The notes under the pieces: model-generated
The model's input: the letters and a program-made list of their open reading frames with translations, nothing else
The model's database searches: none
Told to the model about the DNA's origin: nothing
Translations under genes and position numbers: made by a program
In this document: piece after piece, positions 26,852-35,799 of the stretch
Layout: each line of letters starts with the position of its first letter
Numbering within the stretch: the stretch's first letter is position 1
Assembly (NCBI GenBank): GCA_963815965.1
Contig: CAWFIT010000007.1
Coordinates: 1 to 64,000 of the forward strand
Origin: DASVFB01 sp963815965
GTDB taxonomy: Bacteria; Actinomycetota; Thermoleophilia; Gaiellales; Gaiellaceae
DNA length: 64,000 nt
Reading direction: 5' to 3'

Positions 26852-27733
26852 CTACGTCGGAGGCGGGAGCTCCGGCAGGCCGAGAAAGCGAACTTCGTGC
26901 CGCAGCTCGACGCCGAACTCGGTGTGCGCCCGGCGCCGTGCCTCGGTCATGAGGGCAACAGCGTCCGCGCTGCGGGCTCCGCCCGCGTTCTCGATGAAGT
27001 TCGCGTGCATTGGGGAGATCTGGGCACCTCCGATGCGATGAGCCCTGAGACCGCACGCCTCGAGCATCCGGCCCGCGGTGAGCTCGTGTCGCGGATTCTC
27101 GAACACGCTCCCGAATGTTCGCTTGTTCGTCGGCTGCGCGGCCTTGCGCTGCGACTGGAACTGCTCGATCGCCGCCTTGATCTCGTCGACCGGCCGCGGC
27201 GTCAGCCGGAGCTCGACCTGTGCCACGACCTGTCCGTCGTGAAGGCCCGAATGACGGTACGTGAGCCCGAGCGCCTCGGGGCTGAGCCACTCCGACCCGG
27301 CGGCCGTCACGACAAGCGCTCGCTCGAGCACCTGCGAGAAGTCACCGCCGTAGGCGCCCGCGTTCATCCAGACGCCGCCTCCCGCCGTCCCCGGGATCGC
27401 GCACGCAAACTCGAAGCCGCCGAGCCCGGCGTCTCGGGCCCGGTGCAGCACGACGGCGTTGGTCGCGCCCCCGCCCGCGGTGACACGGTCGTCGGCGACC
27501 GCGACGGCGGCGAGCTCCCCGCCGAGCCTGAGAACGAGCCCGTCGACGCCCTCGTCCGCAGCCAGGAGGTTCGAGCCGAGCCCGACAACGGTCGCGGCGA
27601 CCGCCTCCCGCTCCGCAAATGCGAGTGCTTCCTGCAGCTCGGCGATCGTCTGCGGGCGCGCGAACCACCGCGCCGGCCCGCCCGTGCCTATCGTCGTGTG
27701 CCGCGCGAGCGGGACGTGCTCGTCGATATTCAC
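26852..27733 (-). CDS. murB: UDP-N-acetylenolpyruvoylglucosamine reductase
   Basis: FAD-dependent reduction of UDP-GlcNAc-enolpyruvate to UDP-MurNAc. The N-terminal HTTIGTGGPARWFARP and VVGLGSNLLAADEGVDGLVLRL bind FAD. YRHSGLHDG, FGSVFENP and AGRMLEACGLR follow, with the catalytic serine of the GSVF motif visible. It has 293 residues, a type I MurB length. The ATG overlaps the murC stop (ATGA). No murA is present in this window. Confidence 0.95.
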   Translation of the reverse strand: MNIDEHVPLARHTTIGTGGPARWFARPQTIAELQEALAFAEREAVAATVVGLGSNLLAADEGVDGLVLRLGGELAAVAVADDRVTAGGGATNAVVLHRARDAGLGGFEFACAIPGTAGGGVWMNAGAYGGDFSQVLERALVVTAAGSEWLSPEALGLTYRHSGLHDGQVVAQVELRLTPRPVDEIKAAIEQFQSQRKAAQPTNKRTFGSVFENPRHELTAGRMLEACGLRAHRIGGAQISPMHANFIENAGGARSADAVALMTEARRRAHTEFGVELRHEVRFLGLPELPPPT

Positions 27734-28896
27734 GAGAGCGTCTCGAGAAGCACCGGCACGGCCGAGTCCACGTCACCGGCGCCCACCGTGAGCACGACGT
27801 CACCCGCCTGCGCGAGCGAGGCCAGCCAGCCGGCACCGCGTTCGAGCGACGGCATCCACGCGGCGCGCGCATTCCGGATCTCGTCGACGATCAGCTTGCC
27901 GCTCACCCCGTCGATCGGCTGCTCGCGAGCGCGGTAGATGTCGGTGACTGCGACGACATCGGCGGACGAGAGTGCCACGCCGAACTCGCCTGCCAGGTGC
28001 TGCGTCCGCGAGTAAAGGTGGGGCTGGAAGAGGACGAGGACGCGCCGGGCGCCGAGGTCACGAGCGGTCGCGACCGTCGCGGCGATCTCCGTCGGATGGT
28101 GTGCGTAGTCGTCGTACACGCGCACGCCGCCGACTTCTCCGCGCAGCTCGAAGCGACGCGCCACGCCGAGGTACTGCGCGACGTGCGGCTCGGCTTCCTC
28201 GGGGGTCACTCCGCAGAGCTCGAGCGCTCCGATCGCAGCGGCGGCGTTCAGCCTGTTGTGCCGGCCGGGCAACGCGAGTTCGAAGTCGACCAGCTCGAGC
28301 TCCTCGGCCCGCACGACGTTCGGAACGTGGGAAAGCCACTCGTCGAACAGCGATTCCACCTCGGCGAGCGAGGCGAACTCGGTGTGGTGGTCAAGCTCGA
28401 CGTTGAGCACGACGGCGACGCGGGGCCGCAGTGCTGCGATCGTCCGATCCGACTCGTCCCCTTCCACGACGAACCAGCCGTCGCCGCTGCCCGCGTTTCC
28501 ACCCAGCTGCGGAACGTCGCCGCCGATCGCGAACGCAGGATCGCGACCAAGGCGCGACAGAACGTACGCGATCATCCCGGACGTCGTCGTCTTGCCGTGT
28601 GCGCCAGCCACGACGACCGAGTCGCGGAGCGAGACGAGCTCGGCCAGGAACTCCGCGCGCGACTTCCCCGAGACGCCGGGGTAGGCGCTCGAGACGACGA
28701 CCTCCCAGCCGTCGCGGACAACCGGCTCCGGCGCGATCACGATCTCGTGCCCGCGCAGCGGCTCGAGGTAGCTCGTGTCGGCGCGGTCCCAGCCGCCGAC
28801 CTCGGCCCCCCAGGCGGCCGCGATCGTCGCGTACGCCGAGAGGCCTGCGCCGCCGATTCCGACGAACCAGATCCGGCGACCCTCAAGCGGCCGCAA
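27730..28896 (-). CDS. murC: UDP-N-acetylmuramate--L-alanine ligase
   Basis: Adds the first amino acid, L-Ala, to UDP-MurNAc. The Rossmann start is RRIWFVGIGGAGLSAYA; the ATP-binding P-loop is AGAHGKTTTSGM; the central motif is VEGDESDRT; and VYDDYAHHPTEIAAT marks the C-terminal domain. At 388 residues it is shorter than typical MurC (about 450), mostly through a compact C-terminus. It begins at TTG 28896, overlapping the end of murG by 14 bp. Confidence 0.94.
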   Translation of the reverse strand: MRPLEGRRIWFVGIGGAGLSAYATIAAAWGAEVGGWDRADTSYLEPLRGHEIVIAPEPVVRDGWEVVVSSAYPGVSGKSRAEFLAELVSLRDSVVVAGAHGKTTTSGMIAYVLSRLGRDPAFAIGGDVPQLGGNAGSGDGWFVVEGDESDRTIAALRPRVAVVLNVELDHHTEFASLAEVESLFDEWLSHVPNVVRAEELELVDFELALPGRHNRLNAAAAIGALELCGVTPEEAEPHVAQYLGVARRFELRGEVGGVRVYDDYAHHPTEIAATVATARDLGARRVLVLFQPHLYSRTQHLAGEFGVALSSADVVAVTDIYRAREQPIDGVSGKLIVDEIRNARAAWMPSLERGAGWLASLAQAGDVVLTVGAGDVDSAVPVLLETLS

Positions 28897-29953
28897 GGGC
28901 GATCAACTCCTCCGCGATGACCTGCGCGGCGTCAGGCCGCGCTAGCGCGCGCATACGCTCGGTCATCAACGAGAGCCGTCCCGGATCGTCGAGCAGCGAG
29001 CGCGCCAGCTCGGGAACGACGCCGAGCTCCGTCTCCGGCACGAGGATCGCGCCGCCGCCGTGCTCGAAGTAGCGGGCGTTGTGCGTCTGGTGGTCGGCGG
29101 TAGCGAAGGGATACGGAACGAGGATCGCCGGCAGACCGGCGGCTGCGAGCTCCCAAACCGTTCCGCCTGAGCGGGTGAGCGCAAGGTCGCAGGCGCCGTA
29201 TGCCGCGCCGAGGCCGTCGAGCTTCGGTATGAGCCGGTAATCCGCACGCGAGACGCGACGGCGCAGCGCTTCGTAGTCACGCTCACCTGTGACGTGCAGC
29301 ACGGGCGGCCCGACGGCGCCGAACGCCTCGACGGCAAGCTCGTTCAACGCCTGGGCTCCGGCGAGCGCGCCCGCGATCAGGAGCACGCTCCCCTCAGCAG
29401 GCAGTCCGAGCTGCGCTCGCGCAACGGCGCGATCCAGAGGACGCGCGTTTTCGGGGATCGGGCGGCCGACGACGCGGTACTTAGCGCCGTGACGGTCGGA
29501 AAGGTCGTAGGCGAGGAAGATGCGGCGCGCAAACCGCGCCGCGACCCTGTTCGCGAGCCCGATTCGCGCGTCGGCTTCGGCGAGCGCCGCAGGCGTTCGC
29601 TTGCGCCACGCCGCGTAGACCATCGGCGCCGCGACGTATCCGCCGCCGCCGAAGACGACGTCGGGACGCCGCTGAGCAAGGATTCGAGCGCAGGCGAAGG
29701 GCGCACGTCCCGCCAGCAGTACCGAGCTCACGAGCGCGAGCGACGGGCGGCGAGGCAAGCCCGTGATGCGAAACGTGTCGAGCTCGTACCCGGCGTCAGG
29801 AACCAGCTGCGCTTCGGCGCGATCCGGCGACCCGGCGAACGTCACGTGGACGCCGCGGCTGCGCAGCTCGTCCGCGACCGCGAGCGCCGGCAGCACGTGT
29901 CCTGCCGTCCCCCCGGCCGCGATCAGACACCTCACTTGACGCTCGAGCGCCAT
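28883..29953 (-). CDS. murG: UDP-N-acetylglucosamine transferase (lipid II synthase)
   Basis: Transfers GlcNAc to lipid I, giving lipid II. The N-terminal glycine-rich loop is LIAAGGTAGHVLPALAVAD, GGGGYVAAPMVYAAW is the second G-loop, and the C-terminal donor site shows TRSGGTVWELAAAGLPAILVPYP in parts. From ATG 29953 it has 356 residues; GTG 29935 is possible. If the ftsW frame is read to its stop, the first 53 codons of murG overlap the end of ftsW, which is unusually long for this operon. Confidence 0.94.
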   Translation of the reverse strand: MALERQVRCLIAAGGTAGHVLPALAVADELRSRGVHVTFAGSPDRAEAQLVPDAGYELDTFRITGLPRRPSLALVSSVLLAGRAPFACARILAQRRPDVVFGGGGYVAAPMVYAAWRKRTPAALAEADARIGLANRVAARFARRIFLAYDLSDRHGAKYRVVGRPIPENARPLDRAVARAQLGLPAEGSVLLIAGALAGAQALNELAVEAFGAVGPPVLHVTGERDYEALRRRVSRADYRLIPKLDGLGAAYGACDLALTRSGGTVWELAAAGLPAILVPYPFATADHQTHNARYFEHGGGAILVPETELGVVPELARSLLDDPGRLSLMTERMRALARPDAAQVIAEELIALAAA

Positions 29954-31025
29954 TACTGGCGATGTTAAGGAGGATGCCGACCGTGACGAGCTCGACAACG
30001 AGGCTCGAGCCGCCGTACGAGACGAAGGGAAGCGGGATTCCGGTCAGCGGCGCCATCCCCAGGACCGCGGCGAGGTTGATGCAGGCCTGGCAGCAGACCA
30101 GTGCGGTGAGGCCTGCCGCGAGCCGCTTGCCGAACTGGTCGCGGCATTGCAGTGCGGTCTTGAACCCAGCCCACGCGAACAACACGTAGGCGAAGATCAG
30201 CGACGCCGTTCCGACGAGCCCGAGCTCCTCGCCGATGACGGCGAAGATCATGTCGGTGTGCGCCTCGGGCAGGTAGTGGATCTTCTGCACGCCCTGTCCG
30301 AGCCCCTCGCCGAGGAAGTGGCCCGAACCGAGGCCGATCTGTGCCTGAACGATCTGGAACCCAGCACCCTGCGCGTTCTGCCACGGATCGATGAAGCTGA
30401 ACAGCCGCGCACGCATGTACGCCTTGCTCATGATCACGATCAGACCGGCGAACGCCATGAGCGCGATGCCGCTTCCGAGCGTCCGCGCCCGTACGCCTGA
30501 GGCAAAGAGGACCGCCCCTGTCATCACCGTCAACGTGATTGCGGTGCCGAGGTCCGGCTCGAGCAGGATGAGAATCAGGAACACGCCGAGCAGCGCGCCG
30601 ATCGGCCGCCACAGCTCGTGCAGCGTGCGCGGCGGTGCGCGCTTCGCGAGGTGCGCCGCGAGCCAGACCGTGAAAGCCAGCTTCGCGAACTCCGAAGGTT
30701 GGAACGTTGCGGGGCCGAGGCTGACCCAGCGGCGCGCACCGTTGACCGGTTGCGCGAGGACGAGCACCGCGGCGCACCCGAGCAGCGCGCACGCGACGAG
30801 CGTCGGTGCGAGCAATCGCAGCCGCGTGTACTTCCACCGCGACGCGACGATCATCCCCGCAACGCCGAGCACCGCGTAGGTCCCCTGCCGCTCGAGGTAC
30901 GACATCGGGTTCGCGCCGCCGACCACGGCCGATGCCGACGTCGCGCTGTAGACCATCACGATCCCGAACGCGGTCAGCGCAAGCGTGACCAGCGTCAGGA
31001 CGTGCCACTCAGGCTTTCTCCCCAC
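29796..31025 (-). CDS. ftsW: Peptidoglycan polymerase FtsW (SEDS family)
   Basis: Septal glycosyltransferase that works with FtsI and uses the lipid II made by MurG. Ten hydrophobic segments are visible. SEDS signatures are GARRWVSLGPATFQPSEFAKLA in parts, EPDLGTA, and GLPLPFVSYGGSS-like GIPLPFVSYGGSSLVVELV. The GTG at 31025 starts it. The membrane domain ends at LLNIASNG; the remaining 50 residues are arginine-rich and overlap murG in another frame. That tail may be real or may result from a missed stop caused by an indel. Confidence 0.92.
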   Translation of the reverse strand: MGRKPEWHVLTLVTLALTAFGIVMVYSATSASAVVGGANPMSYLERQGTYAVLGVAGMIVASRWKYTRLRLLAPTLVACALLGCAAVLVLAQPVNGARRWVSLGPATFQPSEFAKLAFTVWLAAHLAKRAPPRTLHELWRPIGALLGVFLILILLEPDLGTAITLTVMTGAVLFASGVRARTLGSGIALMAFAGLIVIMSKAYMRARLFSFIDPWQNAQGAGFQIVQAQIGLGSGHFLGEGLGQGVQKIHYLPEAHTDMIFAVIGEELGLVGTASLIFAYVLFAWAGFKTALQCRDQFGKRLAAGLTALVCCQACINLAAVLGMAPLTGIPLPFVSYGGSSLVVELVTVGILLNIASNGARASSEVSDRGRGDGRTRAAGARGRGRAAQPRRPRDVRRVAGSRRSAAGS

Positions 31026-31028
31026 TTC

Positions 31029-32192
31029 CTAGGGAACGTTCGCCACGAGCCTCCGAAAATCCTCGCCGCGTTGCTCGAAATCCGCGTATTGGTCGTAGCT
31101 TGCGCACGCCGGCGAAAGGAGGACCACGTCGCCGGGCTGCGCCTCCGCGGCGGCGACCTCGACCGCGCGGGGGATCGTGTCCGCGCGCGTGTACGAACGC
31201 CCGGCGGCGTCGAGCGCGGCGCCGAGCTCGCCGGCCGCCTCGCCGACGAGGTAGATCGACTCGACGTTGGACGGAAGATCGCGCGCGAACGGCGCGAAGT
31301 CCTCTCCTTTGGCGCGTCCGCCGAGGATGAGCCGCAGCGGCGCGTCGTAGGCTGCGACACCGCGGCGCGCAGCGGCGGTGTTCGTTGCCTTGGAGTCGTT
31401 CACCCAGCGCACGCCGTTGTGTTCACGCACCAGCTCCAACCGGTGCGGAACGCCGGGAAACGTCCGTAGCGCCTCGGCGATCGCGTCGTCGCCGATCCCG
31501 GCGGCTCGCGTCACGGCGGTAGCAGCCGCTGCGTTCTCGCGGTTGTGCCGCCCGGGTATCCGCGGCTCCGCGGGCAGCGGATCTTCGGCGGAGAACGCGA
31601 TGCCTTCGAAGCCGAGCCCACGCGGTACGACTCTCTGCTGAGCCCGTTCGAAGACGCGCAGCTTCGCGTCGCGATAGCGAGCGAACGTCCCGTGACGGTC
31701 GAGGTGGTCCGGCTCGAGGTTCAGCAGGACGGCGACCTCGCATGTGAACTCGTGCACGTCCTCCAGCTGGAACGACGACAGCTCGCACACGATCCACGCG
31801 TCCTCCGGCGCGACGACGCCGGACAGCGGCGTGCCGACGTTCCCCGCCACCGCGACATGCCGTCCGGCGGCGCGGAAGATCGCGCCGAGCAGCTCCGTCG
31901 TCGTGGTCTTTCCGTTCGTCCCGGTGACACCGACGAAAGGACGCGGCGTGAGCAGACGCCAGCCGAGCTCCACCTCGGACCACACCGGGATGCCTTGGTC
32001 GCGCGCCGCGGCAACAAGCGGACGCTCTCCGGGAACGCCGGGCGACTTGACGAGCAGGTCGACGTCGCGGAGCAAGTCGAGGTCGTTCTCGTTGTCGCGA
32101 TCGACGCGGACGACCTCATCGCCTCGGGCCTCGAGCGCCGCGGCGGCAGCTACTCCCGAGCGCGCGAGGCCATAGACGAGTGCACGCGTCAA
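31029..32192 (-). CDS. murD: UDP-N-acetylmuramoylalanine--D-glutamate ligase
   Basis: Adds D-Glu to UDP-MurNAc-L-Ala. The ATP loop is GVTGTNGKTTTTELL; ELSSFQLEDV, NLEPDHLDRHG, PGRHNRENAAAA and VNDSKATNTAAA are family motifs. The best start is TTG 32192, which overlaps the mraY stop as TTGA and gives MTRALVYGLARSGVAAA with 387 residues, shorter than the usual 440-470 but with all domains present. Confidence 0.93.
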   Translation of the reverse strand: MTRALVYGLARSGVAAAAALEARGDEVVRVDRDNENDLDLLRDVDLLVKSPGVPGERPLVAAARDQGIPVWSEVELGWRLLTPRPFVGVTGTNGKTTTTELLGAIFRAAGRHVAVAGNVGTPLSGVVAPEDAWIVCELSSFQLEDVHEFTCEVAVLLNLEPDHLDRHGTFARYRDAKLRVFERAQQRVVPRGLGFEGIAFSAEDPLPAEPRIPGRHNRENAAAATAVTRAAGIGDDAIAEALRTFPGVPHRLELVREHNGVRWVNDSKATNTAAARRGVAAYDAPLRLILGGRAKGEDFAPFARDLPSNVESIYLVGEAAGELGAALDAAGRSYTRADTIPRAVEVAAAEAQPGDVVLLSPACASYDQYADFEQRGEDFRRLVANVP

Positions 32193-33205
32193 ACGCGGAA
32201 CTTGAGGTAGTACTGGTAGAAGAGCCCGAAGCCGACGGCGCACAGGATCCCGTGCAGGATCCAGAAGCGAACCATGATCTTGGTCTCGGACCACCCTTTC
32301 ATCTCGAAGGTGTGATGGATCGGCGCGATCAGGAACACGCGGCGGTTGAAGAACTTGAACGTGAACACCTGGATGATCACGGACAACGCTTCGATCAGAT
32401 AGACGCCGCCGATGAAGAGCAACAGCACCTCGACCTTCATCATGATCGCGAAGCCCGCCATCGCACCGCCCAGCGCCATCGCCCCGGTGTCGCCCATGAA
32501 GACCTCCGCGGGGAAAGCGTTGTACCAGAGGAAGCCGATCGTACCCCCGACCAACGCAGCTCCTGCGATCGCGAGATCGAGCTTGTCCGGGCTCCGGTGA
32601 CCGGGGCTGCCAGAGCGGATGTACGTCAGAACGGCCATCGTCGTAAACGTGAAGAACGAGATGATCGCCGTGCCGGCGGCTAGCCCGTCGAGACCGTCGC
32701 TGAGGTTCACGCCGTTCGCGGCGCCGGCGATCACGAGGAAGATGAACACGTACCAGAACGGCCCGAGCGGTAGCCGATAGCCCGTGACGGGAAGAAGCAC
32801 CGACGTCAGGTGGGTGAGCCCAGCGCGGTGCGCGAGGTACCCGGTGCCCGCGGCGACACACGCGAGCAGCAACAGCTTCCATCGGCCCGACAGGCCGAGC
32901 GAACGCTTGTGCGTGAACTTGATGAAGTCGTCGAGGAAGCCGATCGCACCGCAGCCGAGCGTGACGAAGAACACTGTGAGCCCCGTCAACTGGTACTTCG
33001 AGAACGCGAAGAATGCGATCGACGCCGCAATGAGGATGAGGATGCCGCCCGCCGTCGGAGTGCCCTTCTTGATGAAGTGCCGCTCGGGACCTTCCTCTCG
33101 AATCTGCTGACCCAGCTCCTTCCGGCGAAGGAAGTCGATGAACCGAGGTCCGGCGAGGATCGAGATGAGGCCCGCCACGATGCCCGCAATGAAAACTCGG
33201 GTCAT
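32189..33205 (-). CDS. mraY: Phospho-N-acetylmuramoyl-pentapeptide transferase
   Basis: Forms lipid I from UDP-MurNAc-pentapeptide and undecaprenyl phosphate at the membrane. A 338-residue protein with about ten hydrophobic segments. Catalytic motifs are GFLDDFIKF (aspartate pair), NGVNLSDGLDGLA, FMGDTGAMALGG and the HHTFE-containing PIHHTFEMKGW. The ATG at 33205 overlaps the murF stop (ATGA). Confidence 0.95.
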   Translation of the reverse strand: MTRVFIAGIVAGLISILAGPRFIDFLRRKELGQQIREEGPERHFIKKGTPTAGGILILIAASIAFFAFSKYQLTGLTVFFVTLGCGAIGFLDDFIKFTHKRSLGLSGRWKLLLLACVAAGTGYLAHRAGLTHLTSVLLPVTGYRLPLGPFWYVFIFLVIAGAANGVNLSDGLDGLAAGTAIISFFTFTTMAVLTYIRSGSPGHRSPDKLDLAIAGAALVGGTIGFLWYNAFPAEVFMGDTGAMALGGAMAGFAIMMKVEVLLLFIGGVYLIEALSVIIQVFTFKFFNRRVFLIAPIHHTFEMKGWSETKIMVRFWILHGILCAVGFGLFYQYYLKFRV

Positions 33206-34431
33206 GCAGCCACGCCGGCGAGTGCCTCCGCGACCCGTTCCAGACCGAGGACGCGCGCTCCCTTGACGAGCACGCAGTCTCCGGGCTTGAGCTCCTCGCG
33301 CAGGAGCGAGATCGCCTCGTCGGCGTCCGCCACCGAGCGGCCGCCGTAGACGCGCGCGTGCTCGCCGACCGCGATGAGCACGTCCACGCCGATCTCGTCG
33401 ACGGCGCGCGCGACCTCGCGGTGCGCCTCGTCGCTGTAGTCGCCGAGCTCGGCCATCTCGCCGAGGACGGCGATGCGCCGGCGTCCGTCGGCGAGGCTGC
33501 GAAGGTGCTCGAGCGCGGCGCGCATCGAGATCGGGTTCGCGTTCCACGCGTCGTTGATGAGCAGCCCGCCGCCCGGCAGCGGCAGCTCCTGGTTGCGCCA
33601 CTCGGCGAACGTCACGTCGATGCGCTCGGGGATCTCGAGCCCGAGCGCGCGCGCCGTCGCAAACGCGATGACCGCGTTGGTCGCGAGATGCTGCGCGCTG
33701 AAGTTGACCTCGGCGGTGCCGAGGACGTACGCAGCAGCGGCGGCTCGAACGACTCGAGGCGTCACGTCCTCGCCGATGCGGACGACGTCGACGTCGGTGC
33801 GGCCGACGTCGAAGCCCTCCGGAACGACGGCCGTCCCTCCCGGAGGCAGCGCGTCGATCAGCTCGCGTTTCGCGCGAACGACTCCTTCGAGGTTGCCCAC
33901 CTTCTCGAGGTGCACGGGTGCGATGTTCGTGATCACGCCGATATGCGGTCGCGTGAACGCGCACAGCTCCGCGATCTGGCCGAATCCGCGCATCGACAGC
34001 TCGAGGATGCAGATCTCGGTGTCCGGCTCGACGCGGCAGACGGTGAGCGGCACGCCGATCTCGTTGTTGAAGCTGCGCTCCGCGGCGACCGTCCGCGCCT
34101 GTGAGGCGCAGATCGCGGCGAGAATGTCCTTCGTCGAGGTCTTGCCCATCGAGCCCGTGATCGCGACGAAGCGTGCGTCGCTCCGGTCGCGAACGGCGCC
34201 GGCGACCGCGGCGAGCGCTGCAAATGGATCGTCCGGGACGAGCGTCGCCGCAGCTCCGCGAGCGAACGCGTGCTTGCGATAGTCCGCGCCGTCGCCGAGC
34301 GCGAGGAACAGGTCGCCTTCGTCGATCCGGCGCGAGTCGACCTGTACGCCTGTGATCTCGTCCGTCCACCCAGCGCGGTCGAGCTGACCCGAGACGAGGT
34401 CTGCGACGATGTCGAGTTCGAGCGGGATCAC
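33202..34431 (-). CDS. murF: UDP-N-acetylmuramoyl-tripeptide--D-alanyl-D-alanine ligase
   Basis: Adds D-Ala-D-Ala to the UDP-MurNAc-tripeptide. The N-terminal VQVDSRRIDEGDLFLAL is the uridine-binding region, and the P-loop is ITGSMGKTSTKDILA. ELSMRGFGQIAELC and NDAWNANPISMRAALE are diagnostic for MurF. The GTG at 34431 overlaps the murE stop (GTGA); the protein has 409 residues. No ddl gene is present in this window to supply the dipeptide. Confidence 0.95.
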   Translation of the reverse strand: MIPLELDIVADLVSGQLDRAGWTDEITGVQVDSRRIDEGDLFLALGDGADYRKHAFARGAAATLVPDDPFAALAAVAGAVRDRSDARFVAITGSMGKTSTKDILAAICASQARTVAAERSFNNEIGVPLTVCRVEPDTEICILELSMRGFGQIAELCAFTRPHIGVITNIAPVHLEKVGNLEGVVRAKRELIDALPPGGTAVVPEGFDVGRTDVDVVRIGEDVTPRVVRAAAAAYVLGTAEVNFSAQHLATNAVIAFATARALGLEIPERIDVTFAEWRNQELPLPGGGLLINDAWNANPISMRAALEHLRSLADGRRRIAVLGEMAELGDYSDEAHREVARAVDEIGVDVLIAVGEHARVYGGRSVADADEAISLLREELKPGDCVLVKGARVLGLERVAEALAGVAA

Positions 34432-35790
34432 GCCGGTTGCAGCGCGCGCAGCAGCTCCCGCGCGACCTCTCGATCGTCGAACGGCTGGACCGTGCCGCCG
34501 ATCTCCTGCCCCGGTTCGCTGCCCTTGCCGGCGATCAGCACGACGTCTCCTTCGCGCGCCGACTCGATTGCCCTCGCGATCGCCGTGCGGCGGTCGGGCT
34601 CGACCTCGAGCTCAGGTGCCCCGCTGAGTATCTCGTCGATGATGGCCAGGGGATCCTCGCTGCGCGGATTGTCGGACGTTACGACGGCCACGTCGGCGAG
34701 CGTCGAGGCGATCCGCCCCATGACCGGCCGCTTTTCGCGGTCGCGGTCACCGCCGCAGCCGAAGACGCAGATAACACGGCCCTGCGCGAGACCACGCGCT
34801 TCCTCCAGCACGCGCTCGAGCGAACCCGGCTTGTGCGAGTAGTCGACGACGACGGTGAACGGCTGGCCTTCGTCCACGAGCTCAAAACGTCCGGGCACGC
34901 CCTGCACGGCTTCGATCCCCTCGCGGATCGCGTCCTCGCCGATGCCGAGCGCGCGTGCTGCAGCCGCTGCGCCGAGCGCGTTCTCGACGTTGAAGCGTCC
35001 GCGCAGCTTCAGGTCGGCATCGAGACTGTCGACGGCCGCGTCGAACGTGATCGGGTTGTCGATGTCCGCCGCGAGCCTGCGTCCCCACGCGTTGCCGACG
35101 TTCACCACGGCGTGTTCCGCCTGCGCGAACAGTCTCCGCTTCGCTTCGAAGTACGCCTCCATCGAGCCGTGGAAGTCGAGATGGTCGTGCGCGAGGTTCG
35201 TGAACACGAGCACGGCGAAGCGGACGCCGTCGAGGCGTCCTTGCGCGGACGCATGCGACGTCGCCTCCATCGCGCAGGCGCGGTTACCCGCGTCGACCAT
35301 CTCGCGGAACAGCCTCTGTAAGTCGATCGCCTCGGGCGTGTTCAGCTCCGCCGGCCGCGTGTCGTTCCCCACGCGTCGTTCCATATTCGTCAACAGGCCG
35401 GGCCGACGACCTGCCGCGCGCAGGATCTCGTACAGGAGATAGGTCGTCGTCGTCTTTCCGGCGGTGCCCGTGACCGCGGTGACGTCGAGCTCGTGGCTCG
35501 GATCACCGAAGAAGGCGACCGCTGCCGGCGCCATCGCCCGCGCGAGAGTCGGGGACGACGATCTGCGGCACGGCGAGCTCGAGAGGGCGCTCGACAACGA
35601 GAGCCGCGGCGCCGCGGGCGACTGCGTCCGCCGCGAGGTCGTGGCCGTCGGCGCGCGTGCCGCGGACGCAGAAGAAGAGTGTCCCCGGCGTAACCGCGCG
35701 TGTGTCGTAAGCGAGATCGGAGATCTCGACCGGTGCCGCGTTGACGACGTCGAACGGGCCGAGCGCAGGGGCCAGACGCTCGAGCTGCAT
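34428..35790 (-). CDS. murE: UDP-MurNAc-tripeptide synthetase (meso-DAP adding), one-base frameshift
   Basis: Adds the third residue of the stem peptide. The N-terminal part (ATG 35790, MQLERLAPALGPFD; DTRAVTPGTLFFCVRG) is in one frame and the rest (GTAGKTTTTYLLYEIL; TNLAHDHLDFHG) in another. The junction is a GGG run at 35537-35539 in the + coordinates; removing one base reads R-A-A-M and yields 453 residues. The DNPR motif in VTSDNPRSEDP indicates meso-diaminopimelate as substrate. The gene is essential and otherwise intact, so the shift is almost certainly an assembly or sequencing error. Confidence 0.9.
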
Positions 35791-35799
35791 GCTGAGAGG

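Noticed and set aside
31029..34369. Very long minus-strand frames across murD-mraY and mraY-murF
   Set aside because: They are chance extensions in GC-rich DNA. Only the 3' parts match MurD and MraY, and internal starts overlapping the preceding stop explain both genes.
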